A DNA stretch of 64,000 bases from Ulota crispa (lineage: Eukaryota > Streptophyta > Bryopsida > Orthotrichales > Orthotrichaceae): positions 18,820,539-18,884,538 of the forward strand of contig OY987248.1 in NCBI GenBank assembly GCA_963920765.1. Direction: 5' to 3'. This document shows positions 36,822 to 47,510 of the stretch, piece after piece. How positions within the stretch are numbered: position 1 is the stretch's first letter; every line of letters begins with the position of its first letter. The notes beneath the pieces are model-generated. The model was not told the origin of the DNA. It did not search any database and worked only from the letters and a program-made list of their open reading frames with translations. A program made the translations under genes and the position numbers.

Positions 36822-37080
36822 CCCCTGAGTGCCCGGAGTCTGAACATAGTGTTGGGGTACCGAGAGACATACTTGCAATTGGGTTGAGTTTGTGGATTGG
36901 GAAACTAGATCCATAAGATTTGACCCTTGAAATTGCAAGTTCAAAGCATTCATCATGTGTTGGGCTTGGTCCCTGACTATTTCACCGAAGGAACAACACT
37001 ATTATACCAATCAAACTTGCATTGACTTTTCCTTCTTAGAATACCCATTGACAGTATAATGTCAATTGGGTGCTCAGGGG
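36822..37080. mobile_element. TTAA-flanked MITE (259 bp)
   Basis: Starts CCCCTGAGTGCCC and ends GGGTGCTCAGGGG. TTAA flanks at 36818-36821 and 37081-37084. Interior unrelated to other TTAA elements in the window. Confidence 0.72.
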
Positions 37081-37220
37081 TTAAGCTAGAAGTGGTTATG
37101 CAAGTTAGGATAACTCTGGTTGTAAGCCCCCCATTGACAATATAATGTTGACTGGGTGCTCAAGAATTAAACTAGAAGTGGTTGTGCAAGTTAGGATAAC
37201 TCTGGTTGTAGGCCCCTTTG
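37056..37220. repeat. ~83-bp direct duplication spanning a TTAA-element end
   Basis: ACAGTATAATGTCAATTGGG...TCAGGGGTTAAGCTAGAAGTGG and the following AAGTTAGGATAACTCTGG block recur directly from about 37138 (ACAATATAATGTTGACTGGG...CTCAAGAATTAAACTAGAAG). The last 30 or so bases of the 36822-37080 element were duplicated together with its flank, after insertion. Confidence 0.65.
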
Positions 37221-38044
37221 TGATTTTTTACCTTTTTTTTGTATTATTTTCTTGAAATAAAGAAGTCCTTGGGTTTAGAAAGCCCTTTGAGCCCTCCAAA
37301 TGGGGACATGAACATCAACACTTTATCTGTATGAGGTTTTTTAGACCATATATATAACGGTTATCTTGCTTCTTTCATTTCTTTCCTTAACAAAAAAAAA
37401 GCTCTATTCCCTCTTGCCACATGGCTGCCATTCAACTAGCTTCATTGCTCGCATCTGTAAATACATTTGTTCTCCTCCCTTCTTGTTGTCTTACATAAGT
37501 ATACTCTATGTGTTCCTTGAGTTTGCTCAATCGTGATTTGAGCACATGACTTTCTAGCATGTGAACGTGACCTTAACAAAGCAACAACAATGTTATGTGA
37601 AAAAGGGGACATGGCTAGCTAATTGAAGTTATTCTAAAAACACAAGACGTTATGTTCCAGGTGTTTTTCAAAGCTTTGAGCCTCACATTCATTCAGATTT
37701 GGTGTTTTAAGTCTTTTTAAAAGAATCTTTGAACAACTTAATGAAAAAATAAAACGGTTGTCTTTGAAAAGTTAAAGCCGTTGTATAATGCAATAATATT
37801 TATTGTAATATATTAGTATAAAGCAAACATTTTGTATAATTGAGTAGTTGTCAAACTCGTTATATTTTGTTGGTTTTGTCAATAACATGGTGTTCTTCAT
37901 GGTATTGTGGTCTTGATAGTAGATCTTTGGTTTTGAGAGATTCATTCATGGAAAAACATTATTTTATGAAAACTTGGATAACATCATGTAGCCGCGGCCC
38001 ACTGTTGCACGTGAAGAGATTTTTGTCAAAAAATAGATAAAAGG
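37221..38044. other. No gene seen
   Basis: AT-rich. The 66-codon plus ORF at 37840-38040 has no recognisable domain. Confidence 0.4.
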
Positions 38045-38048
38045 AAGT

Positions 38049-38305
38049 AACGAGACATTCATTAATTTGGGATAAAACGTTCATTTTTGGACTTTTGAAA
38101 ATTTGGGAAGATTGGGGTGATTACCCCAAACCAAGCCCCTTTGGTACATTTGTCCTCACCTGAGAGGAGAAATTTGTGAGGGAAAAAATCTTAGTGGCTC
38201 ATACTAAACTTGATACTTTTGAATATAGTTTGAGGAAACTATTTTGGATTGAGACGGAATACAAAATGGGACCCATGTTATTCCCAAATTAATGAATATC
38301 CCGTT
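38049..38305. mobile_element. AACACCATATT-family MITE, copy 4 (257 bp)
   Basis: AACGAGACATTCATTAATTT at the left and AAATTAATGAATATCCCGTT at the right. The 4-bp duplication AAGT flanks it (38045-38048, 38306-38309). Shares GTACATTTGTCCTCACCTGA and CTTAGTGGCTCA with its relatives. Confidence 0.72.
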
Positions 38306-38309
38306 AAGT

Positions 38310-39060
38310 GCAATTTAAACAACTAAACAAAGAATAGGATTTGAGTTGTAGATGAAGATTTGTTAAAGAGATGGTGAAAATAATTATAATGAACAATAGT
38401 TTTACAAAACCCAATGATAGTTGACATTGCATTTTAAACTAGAGTAGGGAACTTTAACATTATTAATTAACTTTGAAAAGGTGCATGCCTAGTCAATGTC
38501 AGCATTTTTCTTTGCATTTTCTAATTTTCTACAATGTATGAGTGATAGCTATTATTCAAAATATTTTAAACATTGATGTACATGATGTTTCTCCTATGTA
38601 TCTAAATTTTCTAAAAAGAAATGTGAAAATTTAATATTATAATTGCAATATTTTTCTAAGAATAGTTGGAAAAAAATCTTAAAAGTACAAAATAAACTCA
38701 AAAAATCTGAAATTTTCACCAAATGTATTCTTTGTAGTGTAGAACATCATAGTGTAAACAAAAATTTATAATTGGGAAAATTACTAATCCTTGACTACGG
38801 GCTTAAAGTTCAAATTGTAATATACATAAGTTTTGGAAAGTTTTCAAACTAAAGTAGAATCTAGACCCAACAAGCTTCACCTTTTTATTTGAGCTCTAAC
38901 CAAAAGTTGATTGTTTTGAAGACTAAAATTCAAATTTAGATTAACCTCCTACTAAAATTACAATGTTGAATTCTGATGTTACTCACAGTGCCAAAATTAA
39001 TTCTAGAAGGTGAGTGTAATAAGTACTTCCACAGAAAATCCATGGCTGCAAGTCCATCCT
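38310..39060. other. No gene seen
   Basis: Very AT-rich, short ORFs only, no transposon ends recognised. Confidence 0.4.
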
Positions 39061-39064
39061 TTAA

Positions 39065-39784
39065 CCCCTAAAGGCCCATTGTCCCTTTGGGGGATAAATA
39101 GAATTTCGAGCATGTACCTATGGCCAAACTACTTTGCGTGATTTTCTAAAATTTTTATTTTAGGTGAGGAATTCAAAGATCTATGTGGGAATATAAAAAA
39201 AACTTCACTTCGACATTTATTGAAGAAGTTAAAAATGAAAAACTGAAAATCAGGGGACTTCGGGTAGCCCAAAAAATTCTGCAAAAATTGTGTTTTTTTC
39301 AAATAAAAATCTGAAATAGGTTTGTTAGACTTATATAGACATGGGGAGCTTTGAATCATTCAATTTTGATAGATGAGATGAAAGTTATGAGAAGTTTTAG
39401 TTTGCGGGTAGGTGTGGTTTCTCTCAAATTCACACCTACTTGCAAACTAAAACTTCTCATAACTTTCATCTCATTTATCAAAATTGAATGATTCAAAGCT
39501 CCCCACGTCTATATAAGTCTAAAGAATCTATTTCAGATTTTTATTTGAAAAAAAACGCAATTTTTAAAGAAGTTTTTGGGCTGCCTGGAGTCCCTTGTTT
39601 TTCAGTTATTCATTTTTAACTTCTTCAATAAATGTGGGAATGAAGATTTTTTTATATTCCCGCGTAGATCTTTGAATTCCTCACCTTCAATAAAAGTTTC
39701 AAAAAATTGCGCAAAGTAGTTTAGCCATAGGTACATGCCCAAAATTCCATTTGTCCCCCAAAAGGGCCCTTGGGCCTTTAGGGG
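39065..39784. mobile_element. TTAA-flanked foldback element (720 bp)
   Basis: TTAA at 39061-39064 and 39785-39788. Starts CCCCTAAAGGCCCATTG and ends GGGCCTTTAGGGG. The two halves are inverted copies meeting near 39425. It is closely parallel to 9188-9900 in length and organisation; both look like an inverted doubling of the left arm of the 934-bp type. Confidence 0.78.
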
Positions 39785-39788
39785 TTAA

Positions 39789-40299
39789 GGGTTAAAAAAA
39801 CGATTGGATGAAAGCATGGTTTTTTTTTTGGCAATTTTTTTGCGTGAATCTTATTTCAAATTGCTTCTCGCTACCATCATTATACTAAAAAAATTGGGTG
39901 AAAACTAATTGGATGAAATTGCCAAATCCCTCCTTCGAGCAAAAACCTAGTTCACAAAACTTTGGATGAAAGTAGCTTGTATTAGCAGTAGTTTTTTGGA
40001 TGAACTTGCACACTTTGTTAATTCTTTCCAATTTTAGCCAAATTTTCCTCACATGTGTGTGTGCATTCTGAGGTGCGAGTTGCTCTAAGGTAACCTTCCC
40101 CATACCCAAGCAGTCCCAAAGCCAACCCCTATTTTTGAGGTGTTCACCGCTCACTATGAACCCAAAATGGAGCAATGAATACCACTTGCTCACAAAAATC
40201 TTGCTACGTGTCAACTTAGGAGCTAGTTTGGGACTTTGGGGGTTAGAATTGGGAGTGTCAAGTACATGTATAGGAACACATCCAAGAAGCTTCAAGGGT
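39789..40299. other. Dispersed repeat, no gene
   Basis: About 40040-40300 recurs inverted at about 58205-58560, sharing CATGTATAGGAACACATCCAAG-type and AACTTAGGAGCTAGTTTGGGA-type blocks. The minus ORF 39885-40295 has no known domain and lies in this repeat. Confidence 0.45.
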
Positions 40300-40301
40300 A
40301 A

Positions 40302-40634
40302 GGTAGGAGGCTCATATTCTACTCATGCTCTAAAACCATCCACTTTCTCAAACATAATCCATTTGTACATACTATGTTTCATAGCCTTCAACAATGTACA
40401 AGCAATGTACATTTGAAGAGGTGCACAGCTTTAGAGCCCTATGCCACTTCAACTTCAAATTTTCATAACTAATTCCACAAAGCTCCAAAAAAAATGAAAC
40501 AACTTGGATTAGATGCCAATTGCCCAATTCCTCTTGTCTTTCAAGGAAGACTTGTTGAAAAACATTTCAAGAAGTTTTGACTCCCCAAAATTCAATTTCA
40601 GCCCTTGGATGGTTAGTTTATGAGCCTCCTAACT
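40302..40634. mobile_element. TA-flanked MITE, AGGTAGGAGGCTC family copy 1 (333 bp)
   Basis: Starts AGGTAGGAGGCTCATA and ends TATGAGCCTCCTAACT between TA at 40300-40301 and 40635-40636. The interior matches 44082-44419 in inverse orientation (the AGACAAGAGGAATTGGCATC block and its complement). Confidence 0.6.
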
Positions 40635-40931
40635 TAGTCTAGAGTTGCTTTTGGGGACCCTCTGAGCTATAACTTTGCCCTTTAACCCTTTAGAGACAAC
40701 CAAACCATATTTTGGTTTGGGAGAGTAGTTTTTGGCCTATATAGTAAAATCACTCAACAATTTGGAAATTGATCTTGAAGAACGCTTATGATCACAAGAA
40801 TTTTGCATCCAACTCAAAAAACAACAATGGAATCAAATATGTGAGTTGTTAAATAATGGTGTTTATACATCATGGCCTTAAAATACGTAATCATATTTGG
40901 TCAAAGATGGATCAAAGCAACAACAAAATAC

Positions 40932-41073
40932 CACTAGAAGAAATCTTGTCCTATACAATTGGTTCACGATGACTGCAAATGTCCTAAACAACTATAATTG
41001 AGTCATTGTACAGTCGTTTAGGACATTTGAGTTGTTGTAAACCAGTAATTTAGGATAGTTTTTTCTTCTAGTG
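40932..41073. mobile_element. CACTA-type MITE (142 bp)
   Basis: Ends CACTAGAAGAAA and TTTCTTCTAGTG with the 3-bp duplication TAC (40929-40931, 41074-41076), the standard CACTA (En/Spm) signature. The interior pairs as GTCCTAAACAACT / GTTTAGGACATTTG. The other copy of the host element lacks it. Confidence 0.8.
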
Positions 41074-41459
41074 TACATCAAACATCCAAGAAGAATGCAA
41101 CATTTCAATTGTGCAATCTTAAAAAAATTCAGCTTGCTTAAGGAATATGCTTGTGTTGTTTCTCTATACAATAGTAGTATAATTGCAATATTTGAAAATC
41201 TATTGAAATGGTGCTATCATTTCATTTTCAAAATTTTTCATCCTACATTTGAGGCCAATTCTTGATTGCTTTCACCAATCAGATTTTCCATAACAATTAT
41301 CAAATTTCTTGTAGAACCGTTTTAGGGTAGCAAAGAAAGTGGAACTTTATACCCTTTTTGTCCACTTAGCTACACCTTGTGATTGTTTATCTATTTTTGT
41401 GTGAAACTAGTCTTATTGAAAAGGTGGGAAACCCTGCTTTCTAGAAATGTAAGGCCCTT

Positions 41460-41716
41460 AACACCATATTCATTAAATTGGGAAAAAGAGGTGTCCCAAC
41501 TTGTACTCCCCCTCAAACCCAAAATTTAGATTCAAAGGTATCAGATCTAGTCTAAGCCACTAAGATTTTTTCCCTTGCATATCCCTCCTTTCATGTGAGG
41601 TCACGTGTACAAAAAAAAGTGCTGAGCTTAGTTTGAGGAGATCACCTCAAGCTTTTAAAAACAAGTCTAAAAGTCCCTAATTATACCCCTTTTCCCAATT
41701 TACCTAATATGGTGAT
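41460..41716. mobile_element. AACACCATATT-family MITE, copy 5 (257 bp)
   Basis: AACACCATATTCATTAAATT to AATTTACCTAATATGGTGAT, flanked by CCTT (41456-41459, 41717-41720). The matching position in 57292-58196 (AAGGCTCTTTTCAATC) is empty, which confirms the boundaries within a few bases. Confidence 0.78.
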
Positions 41717-41998
41717 CCTTCTCAATCAAAGCTTGCATGAAGGGTTGACACTCAAAACCACACAAGCATGAAAAACTAGAGATTTTCCACATAAGGCTCA
41801 CTTAATCATTATAATATTTCACCTACAACAGTAGATCTAGCTAAAATTTTGATACATTACAACAAACAAGGTGTCCTTCACATTTGTACAGTTGGATTCT
41901 TCAAATTGGATCCATATTTGATTCAAATGCCCATCTAATTTTATTGCTATGGTTTCTAATGGATTTTGTGAAAATGGGTGTGGTCTTTAAAGGGTTAA

Positions 41999-42932
41999 CC
42001 CCTAAAGGCCCAAACCTATTTTTATGTGAAAGTCACTAAGAATTGCCACTTTAAGGGGAATGAGTAGAAAAGTAGGAAATAAAGTTTGTTTTGCAAATCC
42101 AATGTAGTATCTTGCCCTAGACTAGAAGAGGTACTTGTGGGAAAAAAATCAGGCCATTCTAAATGGAGAGGAGGGAGATATTTACATTTGAAGTGAAAAA
42201 AAAGGTTTTTTTCCATGTTGTCCAAAAAATTCAAAAGCCTTTGACCACTTTTACATGAAAAAAATTGCTCTACACAAAATTGAGGTTTATTTTTTCCATG
42301 TAGAAAACCAAGTTAGGTATGTGTGGGAGACTTTCCAAACAAATTGGAACTATACAACACATGAGAAAAAATTGTAAGTAAAAAGAAGTAGAGAATGAGT
42401 CAAATCACTAAGTTGTTAAGAATTTAGTTATTGGAATGAAAAATGCAAATCCCAATGATTATAATGTTGTAATAAACAATCTACTTCCTTAGATTTAGTT
42501 TTTTTTTCAAAATACTAAAAATGGTGGAAGATAAAGGACTTCAAAGTTTATTTTAGAATACAGGATCTATAATTGCCCACAAACTAAAACATCTCATAAC
42601 TTTCATCTCATTGATTGAAAGTAACTGATTAAAAGCTCCCCAAATACAAAAAAATTTAAAGAACCAATTTCAAAATTTTATTTTTAAAAAGTACAAATTT
42701 TAAAGAAGTTTTTGGGTTGCGTGGATTTCCCTCCCTCCCCTGGGTAGCAAAAATTCTTGCATAACTTCTTTGTCTAAAGTTAGAATGAAGAAAAAATTAG
42801 ATGCCTGCGTAGGTCTAGCTTAGAACTCCCCACCTTCACTAAAAGTTTCAAAAAATCACACAAACTAGTTTAGCTATAGGTACATGCCTAAAATCCATTT
42901 ATCCCCCGACAGGACAGTTGCGCCTTTAGGGG
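41999..42932. mobile_element. TTAA-flanked element, long type, inverse orientation (934 bp)
   Basis: TTAA at 41995-41998 and 42933-42936; ends CCCCTAAAGGCCCAAAC and GCGCCTTTAGGGG. It matches 13473-14406 and 60170-61083 read from the other strand and has exactly the length of the former. No coding capacity. Confidence 0.75.
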
Positions 42933-42936
42933 TTAA

Positions 42937-44079
42937 TATAAAAATTTCTACCATATATTTTTCCACAAAAATGACGTTCCATGATATTTTTGAAAAGCTA
43001 ACCTTCCAAATTTTTTCCATGAATTTTTTGAGACCTTGAAGTACCCTAAAAGCCTAAACCCTTAAACGCTTGGATATGGAGAAGGTTACCTTACTCTGAC
43101 CAAAACAAAAATAAAATAAAAACACTAGGTGGCTGAAATCGTGAGAGGATGGATGCAACTCATGCAAGTGCCAAATCTCTATGATTTGAAATGCCAATCT
43201 CTACATGGAGTTCATGGTTGTCACATTGAGCTGCTCATCCACCTTCCCGCCTGTATGCCCAAAGTGCCCAATTGATATCATGGTCTGATCAATGAAGTCA
43301 ACTCATAGTTGACTTTAATAAGTGGCATAAAATGATAAAAAAAAAACTTGCTTTGTACATGCTAGTAGTGACATTCATTGTTGCCAACATGAAGTCAAAA
43401 TGTGGATTCAAACTTCAAAGCCGTACCAAGTAATAAAAATGAAAATTGATCATTTAATTCTTCCATTTTTAGGCCAAAAACCTTAAAAATGCCCTAAAAA
43501 CATGAAAGGGCAAACACGTCTGTCCATGCTATCTTTTTTGTGCGTCTGATTGTGCTGTCTTTTTTGTGTGTCTAATTGTGCTGTCTTTTTTGTGCATCCG
43601 CATGTGCTGTCTAACAACCAAAACTAGCTCAGAGTAACAACCATGATGGAGTTTATAAATAGATGGTGAGGATTATGGATGAACTTGCACATGTGGATCA
43701 AGGTTTAAAAAAATTGTATCATCGCTATCTGCCCATTAAATGAGGAGCATTTTGCAAGGGACAGAAGTGCATTTGTTAATATTGAATCTTATTGTAGCAA
43801 ATCTTGCAATAAAACGCCAGCAAAAAAAACCCTAATGTGGGCGATTCCATCTAAATTTCCCTTATTTAGCTTGCATTGAGGGGATGGGGCAGGGTTTTTT
43901 TTAACTGACACAGATGGCAAAGTATAACTTTGTGTCCACTTATCATAGGACAATTTTTTTGAGGGAAGAGAAGTTACTAATTGCATGACAAATTTGGCAA
44001 AAAATATGTCAGTGAAAAAAAATGTTCAACAAAGGGTGCGTGTTGCCCAACTACTGAACTAACAAAAAAAAAGGGCCCA
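42937..44079. other. No gene seen; 26-bp tandem repeat
   Basis: About 43528-43610 holds three units of GCTGTCTTTTTTGTGYGTCT plus a short tail, ending with a partial GCTGTCT. Near 43058, ACCCTTAAACGCTTGGATATGG resembles the inverted sequence at 58215-58245, a possible eroded TTAA-type end. ORFs lack motifs. Confidence 0.45.
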
Positions 44080-44081
44080 TA

Positions 44082-44419
44082 AGGTAGGAGGCTCATAAAC
44101 CGACCATCTAAGGCTGAAACCTGAAATTAAATTTTGGGGAGGTGAAACTTCTAAAAGTAGTTTCCAATTTGTTTTACTTGAAAGACAAGAGGAATTGGCA
44201 TCTAATTCAAGTTTTTTCATATTTTTGGAGCTCAATGGATTAAGTTATGAAATTTTGAAGTGGAAAGGCTATAGGCATAGTGCTCTAAAATCACCTACCT
44301 CCTCAAATGTATGTACTTTGTACATAACTGAAAGGCTATGAATAGGAACATGTACTAGCAAAATTCATTTGGGGAGGTGAGCGGCTTTAATGCCCTAACA
44401 GAGTTCGAGCCTCCTACCT
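44082..44419. mobile_element. TA-flanked MITE, AGGTAGGAGGCTC family copy 2 (338 bp)
   Basis: AGGTAGGAGGCTC at the left and GAGCCTCCTACCT at the right, between TA at 44080-44081 and 44420-44421. Inverse match to 40302-40634. Confidence 0.62.
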
Positions 44420-44431
44420 TACCCCGTGACC

Positions 44432-44733
44432 AGCTCAATCTACTGCACATACATCAACGTGGGGTCGAGGTGGAAAACCTCAAGTTTTTTTTCACAAAGA
44501 AGAATAATGGTAATAGTTTATCTTTGTATTTGTATTTGTATTGTTCAATTGTATCCTCCTCCACACTCTAGATTAATGAAGTGCCTCTGAATTCAAAAAT
44601 GAATTCAAAACTCCCTAGTCCCCAATTCAATTACTAGATGGCAATAGTTAAACGTTCACATTTTTTTGGCAAGTGAAAAACCTGAGGTTTTCCACCCCGG
44701 CCCCACATAGACGTATGTGCAATAGATTGAGAG
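44432..44733. mobile_element. MITE with CTCAATCTACTGCACATAC ends (~300 bp)
   Basis: Left arm from about 44433 (CTCAATCTACTGCACATAC, then CGTGGGG, then GGTGGAAAACCTC) is mirrored at about 44674-44732. Single-arm relatives occur near 17072 and 59642. Its right end touches the next MITE. Confidence 0.55.
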
Positions 44734-45413
44734 CACCTCCACCAGCCCAAGCTCGTTTAGAATTTTTTGTCTATTTTGGCCAACCCCCAAGTCGTTGTAT
44801 CTCCACCCATGCTCTTCAAAAAGGTGACCTTGCACTCCAACACGCCCCATAAATAAGCAATTGACCACTTATCAAGAAAAGTAGAGGAAAGATTTTACTA
44901 AACTTAGGGTGAATATTGGATGAATAGTGGCTTGAAGCAGGGTTGTCAAAATTGATGTGACGTGGGCTTTTCACGTCGGGATGTCATGACTTGTCCGTCA
45001 TGACGCGTCCTGACCCGTCCGTCATGACGCGTCTTGATTCGTCACGATTTGTCCCCTAAACCGAAAATTCGTCCTGGCCATGGATGAAGTTCGTCGACTC
45101 GGACGGTCCATCGAGGTATTTTGTTTACCAAAACCATCCACCACAGACAACGAAACGTCCGTCCAAAGGCTGTTCTCATCCGCTGAGGACAATTCTGCCA
45201 ACAGACACATCCTAACGGACTTCAGAGGTGAATCTTGACGTCCCGTCGGTCATCCGTCCATCATGACTTGACATGATGGGTACAACCCTGGCTTGAAGAG
45301 CCCTTGCTAGACACTATAGGACACAATATCAAGAGAGGGTTTTGAAAGGCCTTGCAGCACATTTCATCCACTTTGAGTGTGTTGGAGACTTGGAGTCACT
45401 GGTGGAGCTGCTC
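44731..45413. mobile_element. GAGCA..CTCC MITE carrying a nested hAT MITE (683 bp)
   Basis: Ends GAGCACCTCCACCAG and CTGGTGGAGCTGCTC. It matches 56893-57215 except for the insert at 44938-45290. Removing the insert and one 8-bp duplication leaves 322 bp against 323 bp in the other copy. Harbinger-like ends; the target duplication is not clean. Confidence 0.68.
44938..45290. mobile_element. hAT-type MITE (353 bp)
   Basis: Ends CAGGGTTGTC and TACAACCCTG with a perfect 8-bp duplication GCTTGAAG (44930-44937, 45291-45298), the hAT signature. The interior is GC-richer, with repeated GTCATGACGCGTC / GTCCGTCATGAC words. A 62-codon minus ORF inside has no recognisable domain. Confidence 0.82.
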
Positions 45414-45492
45414 TAAGCCCCATAACCCTTACCAAGACACACTATTTAGAGTAAGAGACGCGGGTAAGCCGGCAAGGCTGCTGTAGCAGCTA

Positions 45493-45946
45493 CCCGGGGT
45501 GGCAATTCACAATACAAAGACATGGGTTTTCTTAACCCTTCTAATGTACAAGAAGGGAACAAATTGTTTTATTAAGTAGGTTATAGGAACATAGTTAGAA
45601 AGAAGACATTCAGAGGATTCCAATGGTATCATTTTTATACTAATCATAAAAGTTTTAGGTTCTCAGAAGTCATTTTAAGAACTTATAATACAAAGAATTT
45701 CTCAAACAAGTAGCACCACACAGACCCCTAGCTCATTTTTGAAATTATTAAAAATTATTATTTCTTAAATACTCTTCTAAAAAAAATCTAATAATCCTAG
45801 TGTTAAAACTTCATTATTACCTATAATTTTTTTATTATAAGCTCTTTTGAGGTTATAATAATTTCTTAAATTTGAAGTATACAAGACATTTTACCCTTTT
45901 TCAAAACGGTCCCCCATGCACATTATATAGTACTTGCCACCCTGGG
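45493..45946. mobile_element. MITE with 8-bp duplication AGCAGCTA (454 bp)
   Basis: Ends CCCGGGGTGGCAA and TTGCCACCCTGGG, flanked by AGCAGCTA (45485-45492, 45947-45954). The 8-bp duplication suggests hAT, though the ends are not the usual CAGGG. AT-rich non-coding interior. Confidence 0.72.
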
Positions 45947-45954
45947 AGCAGCTA

Positions 45955-46897
45955 TAAGTTACCAGACCCAACACCCGCATCACTCGAGTCACTCGGCTCA
46001 AGCCCATAGTCCGAGAAGTTTTTTTAGCTTAACCGACCTATATCTGACATTTTCTTGGGCCAACTGATTGTCTATAGTAAACTCTTGGTTAAGCTTATAG
46101 AAAATAAAAAATATTCTCTTTTTTTCCTCTTACATGGTCGATTTTTTTTCTAAACTTTCGAATTCAATTTGACAATTCTCAAAGTCAATCGACTAGCTCG
46201 TAACTAAATACCGGTACTCCCCGTACATTGCTCGGCCCCCCTCGGCAACGCTCGGGAACGGCCGGCCATACCTGGCAAGGGGCGCCTAGTTCACGACGAG
46301 AGGGCGAGCACGTGCGCCCCTCACGCACCAGCACCGACGGCGTGTGCCTCGAGTGGGCTTCGGAAAAATACAAGAGAATATTCCATTCGTACACGCAGCC
46401 TCGCCGTGTGCTCTGCATCCCCGTCCCCTCGGTCCCTGCTACCACACATTCTCTCCACCCTCCCGCCATGTGCTTCCGCACACTTCCTCCTGCACCACTA
46501 CTGAACCAACCGGGCTCCCTCCGCATCTGCCATGCATGCATGCAAGCAAAGCAAAGCATATATATAATGTTATCGCCTGGGTGATGACAGACAGTGCTGG
46601 TAACTTCTTCAGCTCTGGAATCTGGAGTAAAAACATTTCGACACCTTCTCATCCAGCCTCGAACCGCGAATCACCTAATCATTTGAATTTTGCAGTGTTT
46701 CAGGTTCTAACATCTGACTGAGTAGGTTACATGACACGGTCGTACAGTAGTGTTTTCGTCAATGTAACTGACATCTCAAGATCAACGAGGGGTTCGTAAG
46801 ACTTGCAAGTTTCGGCATCACTAAATTTCAACTACTAACTTACTGCGGTTACAGGAATCCGTCGTTACACTAGTCTGTAATAATAATAATATGTAAG
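45955..46897. promoter_or_regulatory. GC-rich stretch with a TATA-like motif
   Basis: About 46200-46530 is clearly GC-richer than its surroundings. GCATATATATAATG at about 46556-46569 could be a TATA box. Overlapping ORFs on both strands (46185-46652 minus, 46228-46584 plus) show no known domain, so I do not call either as a gene. No downstream coding exon was identified. Confidence 0.25.
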
Positions 46898-47151
46898 TCA
46901 AACACTAAGACTGGTTTGTGATTGATCGAGTAGCAGATTACTGAAACTGTACCACGGGATATGAAAGCAGAAAGTCATCATGTCGACCATGCCCCCGGGC
47001 CATGGCCTGAGTACTCGATCTACACCGCCTGAGTAATACACATCCGCAGGAATATTCATGATCACCGGGGGACCTGACCTGACCAGCATGTGGGGATCGA
47101 CCTTCAACTCCTGGTGCCATTTACTGAAAGCGGCTTCAAAACCACTGTAGA
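46898..47151 (-). CDS. Unrecognised exon-like ORF
   Basis: After an acceptor-like CTCTACAG (near 47152) the minus strand reads GFEAAFSKWHQELKVDPHML, GPPVIMNIPADVYYSGG, VDRVLRPWPGG and MVDMMTFCFHIPWYSF, to a stop at 46898. The composition looks protein-like and GC is higher than in the flanks. No ATG near the start, so it would be a terminal exon. Upstream exons were not found between 47152 and 47506, and I do not recognise the family. Confidence 0.3.
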
Positions 47152-47510
47152 GATGTCAACGCCTAGCTGGTGACCTCGTGTTCGGGGACGCATATGATTA
47201 TCACGAATATTCTTATCTCTGAACGTTCCTGCTGGATTTTTCATCGGGCTTCAGGGCATGTCGCTCCACGTAATCTCTGGCTCAAGTTCACTGGTCGAAG
47301 TTACCCACGGCAGGCGATTGATTCGAACGCACGAACGAGAAATGAAGGATTTCAAGGTGGTCTGCGGAATTAGGTTAATTGGGAAAAATGGAGGGACCAT
47401 TTTGTACTCCACCTTAATGGCTTAATCCCACGTACAATAAATACAGGTATAGCTATTGCTCTATTGCTCAAAGTTGTAAATTCTTAAATTTTTTGGAGGC
47501 AATCACTAAG

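Larger units (their letters stand above)
40686..41994. mobile_element. TTAA-flanked element with two nested insertions (1309 bp)
   Basis: TTAA at 40682-40685 and 41995-41998; ends CCCTTTAGAGAC and GTCTTTAAAGGG. It matches 57292-58196 along its length except for two inserts, a CACTA-type MITE (40932-41073, TAC duplication) and an AACACCATATT MITE (41460-41716, CCTT duplication). Subtracting both with their duplications (145 and 261 bp) leaves 903 bp against 905 bp in the other copy. Its right TTAA also serves the next element. Confidence 0.78.

Noticed and set aside
43528-43610. CRISPR-like repeat of GCTGTCTTTTTTGTG
   Set aside because: A simple 26-bp tandem repeat with diverging units and no spacers.
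45022-45210. 62-codon minus ORF inside the hAT MITE
   Set aside because: Too short, without a domain, and inside a non-autonomous element. A captured exon cannot be shown from sequence alone.
46185-46652. Overlapping ORFs of 118-155 codons on both strands
   Set aside because: GC-rich sequence has few stops in any frame. Neither translation shows a motif and splice signals are not convincing.
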